NCBI GenBank assembly: GCA_964444625.1
Contig: CAYUHZ010000011.1
Location: 1-22,570, forward strand
Direction: 5' to 3'
From: CAYUHZ01 sp964444625
GTDB taxonomy: Bacteria > Patescibacteriota > Patescibacteriia > Patescibacteriales > GWC2-42-12
Length of the DNA: 22,570 bases
Shown: in pieces, positions 14,057-22,492 of the stretch
How the letters are laid out: the number at the start of each line of letters is the position of its first letter
Position numbering within the stretch: the stretch's first letter is position 1
Made by a program: the position numbers and the translations under genes
Notes under the pieces: model-generated
Told to the model about the DNA's origin: nothing
What the model saw: the letters and a program-made list of their open reading frames with translations, nothing else
Database searches by the model: none

Positions 14057-17000
14057 ATGATCAAAACAACTAATCAAATAATCAAAAAATATTCAATAAT
14101 GACCTTCGCTTGCTTGCTTTTGTCTGCGGTATTAATTTTAACCATTCCCCATTCAATCAATAACGCTAACGCTGGCGCTTTGGTTGGCATTGACTATGCT
14201 TGGCGACAGGTAAAAACTTACAGCAACCCGACTATTTATTTTTTGGATCATAATAGAAAATTAAAAAAAGCCTATATCAATGAACAGGCGTTTTTAAGCT
14301 ACGGCAACAATTGGGGCGGAGTAAAAATTGTTTCAACTGAACAATTATCTTATTATAATAATGCCAATCTCTTTAAAACCGGTAATAGCAAAACCGTCTA
14401 TTATATTAACAAAAACAATAAAACCGCCATTAATTCAGCCAAAGAGTTCGAGCAATATGGGTTTGATTGGGGCCAAATTATGACGGTTAGCGAATACGAT
14501 CTGTCGCAGTATCAAGCTAGCGAATTTTTTCCCGCTGGCGGACAATCGCTAAATAGCCAATCAAGTGATTTGGTTGTTGGTTTTGATAATAATGAAAGCG
14601 GCTATCTGGCGATTAATACCAAGGACAATTTATTAACCACTCTCAATTTCAAGGCAAAAAATAAAACAGTAGAAATACAAAGCTTAACCTTGAATTTTGA
14701 AGGAGTATTCAACCAAGAGATTGTTTCTGCTATTTATTTGGCAAACGAAGCGGGTATTAGAAGTGATGTCTCGTCGTCAATCAGCAATAGACAAGCAGAT
14801 TTTAACATGAATCACAATCCTATCGTGGTTCGCTCAGGAGAAACTAGAAAAATCCAAGTATTGATTAACTTTGCCGATAATAAAAATATCACAAATAATA
14901 ATCTTAAAGTTTCTTTGGTTAAAGCAGAAAATGTAAAAACAAACGGCAAAGTTACTGGCTATTTTCCTTTGGTCAGTAATGATTTTAAATTGGTTTATGC
15001 CAGCGAAATCCTGGGGAAACCCCAGATAAAAGAATTATCATTAGCCAGCGATAGTAGAGAGGCTGTTATCGGTAGTAGCGATGTTGCTCTGTTAAGGTTT
15101 TCCGTCAATGAAATATCGCAACAGGAAAAAATTGACATCAAGCAATTGACGGTAAAAAATTTTGGCACTTCAGGAATGGATGATTTGGGAAACTTTAAAC
15201 TAAAAAATCAAAATAATAAAATGATCGCTCAGGTCGCGCAAGCCTCAAGCGGCAATGAAATTGTTTTTTATTTTAACAATCATTTAATAAAAAAAGGCGG
15301 TCAGGAGATATTTACCTTGTTCGCAGACATCAAGGACGGCGAAGAAAAAACTATCAATTTTTCAATTAAAGACGCAAAAATTAAAGGCTCCGAGCATGGT
15401 TATGGCCTAAATGCCGAGATAGCAAACGTGGAAGAGATCAAAACGATTAAAAGAAAAACCGTATCAGCAATTGCAAAAAATAATTCCATTAATCAAAGAA
15501 TAAATTCAGAGCAACCGGGCGTGGTTGTCGCAACTTTTGAAATTAGAAACAACAATCAAAAAATAAACATTGAGAGTTTGGATTTTTCTTGGGCCAAGAA
15601 CGGCCAAGCGCCAAATTTTACTAAACATGTATTGATTGTTAATGCCAATAATGGGATGGTTTATAATTCATTTTCGCCCAATTGGCAGGGCGGAAAAAGC
15701 ATTGGCGATCTGCCTAATATTAATTTATCCCCAAGAGCTGTTTTGACAATCTCCTTGGTTGCCGATATCAGCATTGCCGCTAAAAATGGCGACTATTATC
15801 AGGCAACATTACAAGCGATAAATTATCGCGGCGAAAACGGTATTTCATATACCGCTCAAATCAATTTGCCTGGAACTAAACTGGTGGTTAGCAAATCAAA
15901 TCTTTTTATTTATGCCGATAGCAAACTAACCGATGCATATTACACCAAGGGCCAAAAAAACATAAAGCTGGCAAGTTTCGTCATTGAAAATTCAGCTGCC
16001 GGAAATAGTTTGATAAAAGGCTTGAATATCAGCAGGACAGAAAATTCGGGCATAGTTTCTTATAACAACGGCTTCAGCAATCTAAGGGTTGCTATCGATT
16101 CAAACAAGGGCAAAATTAGCTATACTGAACCTGTCAGCGATACTTTTGTATTTGATGGCTACAATTTTACTTTGCAAGCCGGAGAAAGAGTTGATGCCAC
16201 AGTCTACGCTGATACGATAACCGGATTAAATGTTAATCAAGTCCAATTAAAAATAAATGAACTAACTGCTGTTGATCCTGCAACCGGCCTGCCATCTATT
16301 ATATCAGGCATTGATCGATCGAGTGAAAAAGTTATTTTTGGCCAAGCAAAAGCGGAAATTTCTTCTTTAGTTGGCGGCACCATCGCGACTGGGGCAAAAA
16401 ATAATAAAGCTGCCACATTTATAGTAAAAAATACCGGAGACGAGGATTTGCGCTTGCTCAGCTTGACGGTTAATACAGTAAATGACGGCTTTTCTTATAG
16501 TTTGGGCTATAGCAATTTAGCTATAGCCAGGAGCGATACCTTGAAAAAAATCGGCTCAAGTTCTATCCGTCCAGTAGCGGGAGCTAATAAAATAAATTTG
16601 GGCGGCTACATTGTTCCGGCTAAGTCCGAGATTGAAATGGCTGTTTTGATCGATGCTAATTCAAGCGCAACCACGGTCGACCACCAAATTTATCTAAGCG
16701 ACTTGTCAGTTGAAGGTAAAACTTCAAAAATTGCCGCTGCGGTCGCCGGCGACCCGACAGGTGGCAGCGATGTCAAAATCACGATAAATTCCGGCTCAGG
16801 AGAATCGAGCGGAACTAATATTTCTGATGCGTTGATTAAACCGGTTTCCGGCCAGATTACTTATGGATATCATGATGTTAATTATCCATATCGAAATATT
16901 GCAGAACATAACGGCGTTGATTTTAATGTCAGTCAAGGCACTTTGGTAAAAGCTGCTGCCAGCGGCGAAGTGATTGAAGCGGTGAATGGAGGCGGCACGG

Positions 17001-17224
17001 GTTATAGCTATGTCGTAATCAAACATAACCGGTTAAGCACTGTATATGGCCATCTTTCCAGAATTGATGTAACGGTCGGATCGCAAGTCAAGCAAGGCAA
17101 GGTTATCGGTTTAAGCGGCGGACAACCAGGCACCTCTGGCGCAGGCCAAAATACCAACGGTCCGCACCTGCATTTTGAAGTTTGGTCAGATAACAGGGCG
17201 GTAGATCCGCAGAAGTATTTTTAA
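14057..17224 (+). CDS. Large secreted M23-family metallopeptidase
   Basis: The 1055-residue protein has a signal peptide at about 12-40 (hydrophobic FACLLLSAVLILTI, then a possible N-A-N-A-G cleavage site). Two tandem surface repeats of roughly 45 residues follow at 58-100 and 112-152 (Y-F-L-D-H-N-R-K ... and Y-Y-I-N-K-N-N-K ..., each ending near a D/E-x-L-S-x-Y). Residues about 165-905 are a long beta-rich stalk, probably several Ig-like modules. The C-terminus (about 930-1055) is a LytM/M23 domain with zinc ligands H951-x3-D955 and H1037-x-H1039 and the flanking T-V-Y-G-H-L. It should cut peptidoglycan cross-bridges or stems at the cell surface, in wall remodelling or against a host cell. 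All zinc ligands are present, so it is probably active. It is transcribed alone from a strong promoter and ends at a terminator. Confidence 0.9.
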   Translation: MIKTTNQIIKKYSIMTFACLLLSAVLILTIPHSINNANAGALVGIDYAWRQVKTYSNPTIYFLDHNRKLKKAYINEQAFLSYGNNWGGVKIVSTEQLSYYNNANLFKTGNSKTVYYINKNNKTAINSAKEFEQYGFDWGQIMTVSEYDLSQYQASEFFPAGGQSLNSQSSDLVVGFDNNESGYLAINTKDNLLTTLNFKAKNKTVEIQSLTLNFEGVFNQEIVSAIYLANEAGIRSDVSSSISNRQADFNMNHNPIVVRSGETRKIQVLINFADNKNITNNNLKVSLVKAENVKTNGKVTGYFPLVSNDFKLVYASEILGKPQIKELSLASDSREAVIGSSDVALLRFSVNEISQQEKIDIKQLTVKNFGTSGMDDLGNFKLKNQNNKMIAQVAQASSGNEIVFYFNNHLIKKGGQEIFTLFADIKDGEEKTINFSIKDAKIKGSEHGYGLNAEIANVEEIKTIKRKTVSAIAKNNSINQRINSEQPGVVVATFEIRNNNQKINIESLDFSWAKNGQAPNFTKHVLIVNANNGMVYNSFSPNWQGGKSIGDLPNINLSPRAVLTISLVADISIAAKNGDYYQATLQAINYRGENGISYTAQINLPGTKLVVSKSNLFIYADSKLTDAYYTKGQKNIKLASFVIENSAAGNSLIKGLNISRTENSGIVSYNNGFSNLRVAIDSNKGKISYTEPVSDTFVFDGYNFTLQAGERVDATVYADTITGLNVNQVQLKINELTAVDPATGLPSIISGIDRSSEKVIFGQAKAEISSLVGGTIATGAKNNKAATFIVKNTGDEDLRLLSLTVNTVNDGFSYSLGYSNLAIARSDTLKKIGSSSIRPVAGANKINLGGYIVPAKSEIEMAVLIDANSSATTVDHQIYLSDLSVEGKTSKIAAAVAGDPTGGSDVKITINSGSGESSGTNISDALIKPVSGQITYGYHDVNYPYRNIAEHNGVDFNVSQGTLVKAAASGEVIEAVNGGGTGYSYVVIKHNRLSTVYGHLSRIDVTVGSQVKQGKVIGLSGGQPGTSGAGQNTNGPHLHFEVWSDNRAVDPQKYF

Positions 17225-17244
17225 ATTTATTTGAAATCAAAAAA

Positions 17245-17280
17245 AACAATGCCGATCAATATTAGTTGGTCGGCATTGTT
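17245..17280 (+). terminator. Intrinsic terminator after the M23 gene
   Basis: A 15-bp stem, AACAATGCCGATCAA (17245-17259) with TTGGTCGGCATTGTT (17266-17280), has one G-T pair and a 6-base loop. The T-run after it is short. The A-run before it at 17239-17246 could serve minus-strand transcripts, though none is expected here. Confidence 0.8.
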
Positions 17281-17333
17281 TGCTATTAAACTTAGATTTG
17301 CTAAATTTGGATAAATTTAATAAACTATAACAT

Positions 17334-18737
17334 ATGGGTAAAATATTTTTATACAATTCGCTTAGCCGCAAAAAAGAAGAATTTATCTCAATCAAAGAGG
17401 GCTGGGTTGGCTTATATACCTGCGGTCCAACTGTATATAATTATGCGCATATTGGGAATTTACGATCGTATATTTTTGCCGACTTGTTGGTTCGCGCTTT
17501 GCGGCTCAATTACGGCGACGAGAATATAAAATGGGCGATGAATATTACCGATGTGGACGATAAAACCATCAAGGGCGCAAAGGCAAAATATCGGGAGTTA
17601 TCACCACAAGAAGCGCTGAAAAAATTTACAGCAGAATACGAGCAGTATTTTTTGAGAGATTTGAGTAAGCTGAATATCAGAAAGCCAGATGCCATTACTC
17701 ATGCCGCTGATATAAAATATATTAAAAAAATGCAAGCGTTGGTAGCGAAGATTTATCATGCTGGATTTGCCTATATCAAAGACGGATCGGTTTATTTTGA
17801 CGTTGTAAAATACAGCCAAAAATATAAATACGGCAAGTTGGCTGAGATTGACATTTCCTCTTTGAAAATAGGCGATAGAATAGATGCTGACGAATATGAA
17901 AAAGAAAACGCGCAGGATTTCGTATTATGGAAAAGTAAAAAAGAAGGCGAACCTTTTTGGGATTTTAGTTTGGGTGGGCAAAACCTGCCTGGAAGGCCCG
18001 GATGGCACATTGAGTGCAGCGCTATGGGCGAGGCGGAATTAGGCTGTCCCTTTGACATACATACTGGCGGGATCGATCTGAAATTTCCTCATCATGAAAA
18101 TGAAATACATCAAAGCGTGGTCGGCTATGGCGCTGGCGAACCGGTCAAATATTGGTTGCATAATGAGCATTTATTGGTTGATGGGCGGCGAATGGGCAAG
18201 AGATTTAATAATTTTTATTCCGTGAACGATTTGGAAGAAAAAAACTTTAATCCGTTGGCTTACAGATTTTTGTGCCTACAAACTCATTATGCCAAACAAA
18301 TGAATTTTACCTGGGAGGCGCTGAAGGCCGCTGAAGAGGGCTTGAAGCATTTGCGCAATCAGGTTCGCGAACTCGGATCTGCCGCGGGAAATATCAACAG
18401 AAGTTATAAAGAAAAATTTTTATCCGCTATCAATGACGATCTGAACGCGCCGCAAGCTCTGGCCGTTGTTCAAGAATTATTAAAATCCAATATAACAAAA
18501 ACTGAAAAAAAGGCCACGATAATCGATTTTGATCGGGTTTTGGGTTTGAACCTATCGATTGTTTGTCAAGATATTGACTTAGGAGATAATGAGATTATTA
18601 AAAATTTGCTTAACGAAAGAGAGATTGCCCGAAAAAACAAAAATTTTTTTGATTCCGATCGTTTGCGAAAAGAAATAGAACGATTGGGCTACTTGGTTGA
18701 GGATACCAATGACGGCCAACGAATTTACAAAAAATAA
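17334..18737 (+). CDS. cysS: Cysteinyl-tRNA synthetase
   Basis: The class I aminoacyl-tRNA synthetase has 467 residues, the usual length. The N-terminal Y-T-C30-G-P-T carries the first zinc ligand. The HIGH motif is H39-I-G-N42, and zinc ligands C228, H253 and E257 match the spacing in E. coli CysRS and set cysteine specificity. The C-terminal anticodon-binding region from about 340 is complete. The ATP-binding KMSKS loop is unusual: R286-M-G-K-R290, so both serines and the first lysine are replaced while the central lysine K289 remains. The start codon follows an AT-rich leader with TATAAC two bases before it and no Shine-Dalgarno motif. The glycosyltransferase gene follows in the same direction 40 bases later and may share its transcript. 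Confidence 0.96.
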   Translation: MGKIFLYNSLSRKKEEFISIKEGWVGLYTCGPTVYNYAHIGNLRSYIFADLLVRALRLNYGDENIKWAMNITDVDDKTIKGAKAKYRELSPQEALKKFTAEYEQYFLRDLSKLNIRKPDAITHAADIKYIKKMQALVAKIYHAGFAYIKDGSVYFDVVKYSQKYKYGKLAEIDISSLKIGDRIDADEYEKENAQDFVLWKSKKEGEPFWDFSLGGQNLPGRPGWHIECSAMGEAELGCPFDIHTGGIDLKFPHHENEIHQSVVGYGAGEPVKYWLHNEHLLVDGRRMGKRFNNFYSVNDLEEKNFNPLAYRFLCLQTHYAKQMNFTWEALKAAEEGLKHLRNQVRELGSAAGNINRSYKEKFLSAINDDLNAPQALAVVQELLKSNITKTEKKATIIDFDRVLGLNLSIVCQDIDLGDNEIIKNLLNEREIARKNKNFFDSDRLRKEIERLGYLVEDTNDGQRIYKK

Positions 18738-18777
18738 ATAAGTAGTTGGGCATGCTGGATAATTTAACCTTAAATTG

Positions 18778-19917
18778 ATGGTAAAAATACTTTATTTAAT
18801 CACCCAATCAGAACTCGGCGGAGCCCAACGCTATGTCTTTGATTTGGCTGATAATTTAAAAGCTGAATTTGAGGTTGCGGTGGCTTTTGGCGAACAAGGC
18901 GACAAGGGTGAATTAGCCAAAAAATTGGCAAAAAACGGCATCAAATGCTATACTCTGCCACATCTGCAACGCTCGCTTTCTCCGCTTAACGATTTTCGGG
19001 CAGTAAAAGAAATTATCAGCTTAATCAAGGAATTAAAGCCGAACATCGTCCATCTAAACAGCTCAAAGATATCAATTTTGGGTTCTCTCGCCTCTATTTT
19101 TTTCAAATTGCAAATTAAAAATTGCAAATTAAAAATTGTGTACACGGCTCATGGCTGGGTCTTCCACGAACCGCTGTTCTGGCCGGTGAAAAAATTTTAT
19201 TACTGGGCAGAGAAGCTTGCCGCCCGCGCCAAGGATTTGATCATTTGCGTATCCGAGTTTGACCGCCAGTCAGCCCTAAACAGCGGATTGGCCCGGAGCT
19301 ATCAGCTGGCAACGGTTCATAACGGCATTGCTCCGATTGCCTTTTTTGAAGCTCCTGAGGCTGGCAATGCCAAACATCCCCTGCCGGTGATCGGCACTAT
19401 CGGCAATCTCTATCGCAACAAAGGTTATCGCCACCTGATCAAGGCGATAGACCTCCTGATCCGCGAAGAAAAAATAGAGGCTTCGCTCTTTATCATCGGC
19501 GAAGGTCCGGAAAAACTGGAGTTGATCAAGTTGGCAGAAAAACTGAATTTAAAAAATTACGTTAATTTCTACGGCCGCGTTGACGCGGCTTATCGCATTC
19601 TGCCTTCTTTTGATATTTACGCCTGTTCTTCGGTCAAAGAGGGTTTATCCTACACCATTATTGAAGCAATGCAAGCCAAGCTGCCGATTGTTGCCACGCG
19701 CGTCGGTGGCAACCCCGAGCTGATTGAAGACGGCGTTACTGGTCTGTTGGCAATGCCCGCTAGCGCTCCTGAGTTGGCGGCCAAAATCAAAAAACTGCTG
19801 AAAAATAAAAAGCTGGCTGACAAACTAGGAGTCGCGGCCAGGACAAAAGCTCTAAATGAATTTAGCCTGCAAAATATGGTTAACCAAACCAAGAAGGAAT
19901 ATTGGAAGTTGATTTAA
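18778..19917 (+). CDS. GT4-family glycosyltransferase
   Basis: The 379-residue GT-B enzyme has an N-terminal acceptor domain with the L-G-G-A-Q-R-Y-V-F motif near the start. The C-terminal nucleotide-sugar domain has G-N-L-Y-R-N-K-G-Y and I-I-G-E-G-P, and the E288-x7-E296 motif (E-G-L-S-Y-T-I-I-E) that contacts the donor. It probably adds a hexose to a surface glycan, fitting the sugar transferase gene downstream at 21082. The ATG at 18778 is preferred over a TTG at 18775. Residues about 110-121 (L-Q-I-K-N-C-K-L-K-I-V) are encoded by a 14-base tandem repeat, and DNA after it looks more GC-rich than before, so the gene may be a mosaic. It converges on the 19936-20778 gene with a gap of 18 bases and no evident terminator. 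Confidence 0.88.
   Translation: MVKILYLITQSELGGAQRYVFDLADNLKAEFEVAVAFGEQGDKGELAKKLAKNGIKCYTLPHLQRSLSPLNDFRAVKEIISLIKELKPNIVHLNSSKISILGSLASIFFKLQIKNCKLKIVYTAHGWVFHEPLFWPVKKFYYWAEKLAARAKDLIICVSEFDRQSALNSGLARSYQLATVHNGIAPIAFFEAPEAGNAKHPLPVIGTIGNLYRNKGYRHLIKAIDLLIREEKIEASLFIIGEGPEKLELIKLAEKLNLKNYVNFYGRVDAAYRILPSFDIYACSSVKEGLSYTIIEAMQAKLPIVATRVGGNPELIEDGVTGLLAMPASAPELAAKIKKLLKNKKLADKLGVAARTKALNEFSLQNMVNQTKKEYWKLI
19105..19138 (+). repeat. 14-base tandem repeat inside the glycosyltransferase gene
   Basis: AAATTGCAAATTAA occurs at 19105-19118 and 19119-19132, followed by a partial third copy to 19138. With 2.4 copies, it is translated in frame. It sits at the loop before the T-A-H-G-W segment, where length variation would be tolerated. 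Confidence 0.85.
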
Positions 19918-19935
19918 AAAATTAAAAGCTCTACT

Positions 19936-20778
19936 CTAAATTACAGCCCCGCTTCCTGCAAAATCAACCATGATGACCGTGACTTTCTCAACGCCCGCTT
20001 CCTGCAAAATCTTGACCGCTTCGGACGGAACGCCAAGGAAAAACCTCTTGCCGCTGAATACGCTGACATACCAAGCTTCACCCTTTGACTGGGTCTGCAA
20101 GAGAATCTTGCCTTTCTGTTTGTTGATCAGATCGGAATCGAGCGCCAGTTTGCCCGCTCCTTTGGGATTGAAATCGCCCAACACCTCCGCCTTGTCATCA
20201 TAGCCGTCTCCGTCGGTATCAGGATTTTTCCAGTCAGTGCCAAGCGCCCGCTCCATGGCATCAGACAGTCCGTCGCCATCGGTGTCATAACCGACCAGAT
20301 TGTAATCGGCTACCGGTATCTTGGCCAATTCATCGTTAGTCGCCGTAACTCCCAATCTGGTCAATGAATAAAAGATGCTGGAATTATAGGGCCCAAGATC
20401 GGAGGTAAATTTGGAAAATTTTTCTTCAGCGGATATCAGTGATGTTTGCGCTTGCTGGTAAGCCCTGCTTGAACTGGCTAGATTAACCTCAGCTTCGGCC
20501 AATGACTTGGTCAAATCTCCACATAGCTTATCCTTTTTGGTCAAATTGTCTTGAATCTCTTTTAAACTGTCAACATTGGCCGCCAGGTCTTTTTTGGTCT
20601 TGTCCAATGTGGCGGCGGTTTGGGCGCTTGCCTCGTTGGCGGTAGTCGCCTCCTGTGTTTTTTTCTCCAACTCCAGGCGCAGATTGTTATTAGCGCTGTT
20701 TATTTTATAAATAATGCCCCCTAGGCCTATCACAATCAGCGCGATCAGGGAATAGGTGGCTATTTTCACATAATCCAT
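19936..20778 (-). CDS. Membrane-anchored coiled-coil protein with calcium-type repeats
   Basis: The 280-residue protein has an N-terminal membrane anchor at about 6-25 (Y-S-L-I-A-L-I-V-I-G-L-G-G-I-I-Y), probably uncleaved. A long coiled coil at about 30-125 follows, rich in K, E, Q and A. Residues 165-196 contain two D-T-D-G-D-G-x-x-D modules (thrombospondin type 3-like), which bind Ca2+ in relatives. Residues 222-262 are the CPR surface domain K-G-K-I-L-L-Q ... A-W-Y-V ... G-K-R-F-F-L-G, the same type as in the protein starting at 882. It should stand outside the membrane as a calcium-stiffened stalk. It converges with the glycosyltransferase gene and has its own extended -10 promoter. Exact function is unknown. 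Confidence 0.75.
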   Translation of the reverse strand: MDYVKIATYSLIALIVIGLGGIIYKINSANNNLRLELEKKTQEATTANEASAQTAATLDKTKKDLAANVDSLKEIQDNLTKKDKLCGDLTKSLAEAEVNLASSSRAYQQAQTSLISAEEKFSKFTSDLGPYNSSIFYSLTRLGVTATNDELAKIPVADYNLVGYDTDGDGLSDAMERALGTDWKNPDTDGDGYDDKAEVLGDFNPKGAGKLALDSDLINKQKGKILLQTQSKGEAWYVSVFSGKRFFLGVPSEAVKILQEAGVEKVTVIMVDFAGSGAVI

Positions 20779-20810
20779 ATTTATATGTTAATAAAATTAA
20801 TTATAATTAT

Positions 20811-20819
20811 ATTATAACA
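20811..20819 (-). promoter_or_regulatory. Extended -10 promoter (TGT-TATAAT)
   Basis: On the minus strand TGT-TATAAT runs from 20819 to 20811, about 33 bases before the ATG at 20778. It has no clear -35. The motif is identical to those at 213, 10777 and 10857. Confidence 0.65.
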
Positions 20820-21046
20820 TATTTTTCAAAAATTATATAGGATCGAGTTTAAAATCAAGTTTAAAAGAAATCCGATTCCCGGTAGGTAATCGGGTATCTT
20901 TATTTTGGCAGTGCCGCTAAGCTTGAAGCAAAATTCAAAAATAACCGCTAAAATTAGCTTTTTAAGTGTAAAAATGTCTAAAAAATCTGTGCTAATGTTA
21001 ATCATTGGCTATAGTACCATTTTGCGCAAATCTTTCGCGCAAAATA
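20820..21046. other. Intergenic region with two hairpins
   Basis: This lies between divergent genes. CCGATT (20872-20877) pairs with AATCGG (20888-20893) and GTATCTTTATTTT follows, so a weak plus-strand terminator is possible although no plus-strand gene precedes it. TTTTGCGC (20020 + 1000, that is 21020-21027) pairs with GCGCAAAA (21037-21044), an 8-bp inverted repeat ending just before the -35 of the sugar transferase promoter, placed like an operator. An open frame from 20905 that joins the downstream gene has no coding character. Confidence 0.45.
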
Positions 21047-21075
21047 TTGAAATATTATTACAAATCTGTTATGTT
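21047..21075 (+). promoter_or_regulatory. Promoter of the sugar transferase gene, probably leaderless
   Basis: TTGAAA (21047-21052), a 17-base spacer ending in TGT, and TATGTT (21070-21075) form an extended -10 promoter. The ATG at 21082 is six bases beyond the -10, so transcription should begin at or within a base or two of the start codon. This decides the start of the downstream gene. Confidence 0.7.
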
Positions 21076-21081
21076 TGCAAC

Positions 21082-22443
21082 ATGCCGAATAAATTTAAAA
21101 AAATCGCCTTGCTGCTCGGAGATGTTATCGTTCTTTATGCTTCGCTTTATCTGACTTTGCTGATCCGCTACGGCGTCAACCCCGACCAACACACTTGGCA
21201 AAGCCATCTTTGGCCGTTTAGCCTGATTTTTTGCTTGTGGATCGTGATTTTCTATATCGCCAACCTATACAATCTTAATCTGGCGATCAACAACCGGTTT
21301 TTCATTCAAATTACGTTCAAAAGCCTTGGCATCTCAATTCTTTTTTCTATCGTTTTCTTCTATCTCCTGCCGCAAACCGGCATCGCCCCCAAAACCAATC
21401 TGCTGATTTTTTCGGCCGTTTTTTCCATCGCTTTCTTTCTGTGGCGGCGCTTCTATAATTGGTCGCTCAAATCCTATCTGCCGAAAAATCATCTCGCCAT
21501 CATCGGAGCGAGCGAACTAGCCACTGAGCTGATCCGAGAAATAGAAATCAAAAAACACTTGGGGTACCGCGTGGCTTTTTTGCTGGACGAAAAATTTAAA
21601 TCCGACTGGATTGGCAATGTGCCAGTGGTCACAAGCATTAACCGGCTCAAGAGTCTGGTGGCGGAAAAAGGAGTTGCTACGCTAATCTTAACCGCCGATC
21701 TCCATCAATCCGCCAAACTCCGCACTGTACTGTTTGAATGCTTGCATCTAAAAATCGACTATATCAGCCTACCCAACTTCTATGAACAAGTAACCGGCAA
21801 AGTTCCGGTTGACGCTATCAACCAATCATGGTTCTTGGAAAACCTGAACGAAGCAAGCAAAGCATGGTTTGACGCTATCAAGCAAACCTATGATTTTGTC
21901 CTGGCGCTGGCAATCCTTGCTATTACCCTGCCTCTTTGGCTAATCATCGGACTAATCATCAAGTTGGAAAGCCGCGGAACGGTTTTTTTCATCATGCCGC
22001 GTATTGGTCGTGAAAACAAAGAATTCAAACTGATAAAATTCCGTACCATGCGGCAAGAAGGCAACAACTTCGCTCCGACCATAGCAAGCGACCCCCGCAT
22101 TACCAAATTTGGTAAATTTCTGCGACAAACAAGACTTGATGAAATACCACAGGTAATCAACATTCTGCGCGGCGAGATGAGCTTCGTTGGACCCCGTCCA
22201 GAGCGTCCGGAAATCGCAACTGATCTGGCCAAGCAAATTCCCTTCTATAATGAACGAACGCTGGTCAAGCCCGGCCTGACCGGCTCTGATCAGATTTCCG
22301 GCGAATACCACTCTCCCTCCTATGAAGACAGCCTGAAAAAACTCCAATACGACCTGTTCTATATCAAAAACAGATCAATCTACCTCGATCTGTCGATCAT
22401 CCTCAAAACCATAGCTACGGTATTAAGCAAGAAAGGAATGTAA
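21082..22443 (+). CDS. Polyprenyl-phosphate sugar-1-phosphate transferase (WbaP/PglC-like)
   Basis: The 453-residue membrane enzyme has four or five N-terminal membrane helices (about 5-130) followed by a nucleotide-binding-like middle domain (H-L-A-I-I-G-A-S-E-L-A). Near 275-300 comes a membrane-inserted helix (F-V-L-A-L-A-I-L-A-I-T-L-P-L-W), then the catalytic bacterial sugar transferase domain with K319-F-R-T-M323, R351-L-D-E-I-P356 and G-E-M-S-F-V-G-P-R-P-E. The D-E pair (353-354) is the expected catalytic dyad. It should link a sugar phosphate to undecaprenyl phosphate as the first step of a surface polysaccharide or glycan. The frame is open upstream to 20905, but the promoter position and the hydrophilic content before M-P-N-K-F-K-K support the ATG at 21082. 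It is complete at its C-terminus. Confidence 0.92.
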   Translation: MPNKFKKIALLLGDVIVLYASLYLTLLIRYGVNPDQHTWQSHLWPFSLIFCLWIVIFYIANLYNLNLAINNRFFIQITFKSLGISILFSIVFFYLLPQTGIAPKTNLLIFSAVFSIAFFLWRRFYNWSLKSYLPKNHLAIIGASELATELIREIEIKKHLGYRVAFLLDEKFKSDWIGNVPVVTSINRLKSLVAEKGVATLILTADLHQSAKLRTVLFECLHLKIDYISLPNFYEQVTGKVPVDAINQSWFLENLNEASKAWFDAIKQTYDFVLALAILAITLPLWLIIGLIIKLESRGTVFFIMPRIGRENKEFKLIKFRTMRQEGNNFAPTIASDPRITKFGKFLRQTRLDEIPQVINILRGEMSFVGPRPERPEIATDLAKQIPFYNERTLVKPGLTGSDQISGEYHSPSYEDSLKKLQYDLFYIKNRSIYLDLSIILKTIATVLSKKGM

Positions 22444-22492
22444 AAATTAGATAAAAGTTAATAAAGTTAAAAAGTAGAAAGTTGTTGCAAAA

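Noticed and set aside
20905..21081. N-terminal extension of the sugar transferase from the ATG at 20905
   Set aside because: The 59 extra residues have no family resemblance, cross an inverted repeat and the whole promoter, and the normal family start (a short charged segment, then the first membrane helix) is at 21082.
21952..22347. 131-residue minus-strand frame inside the sugar transferase catalytic domain
   Set aside because: It is opposite strongly conserved catalytic motifs; open only because of codon use on the coding strand.
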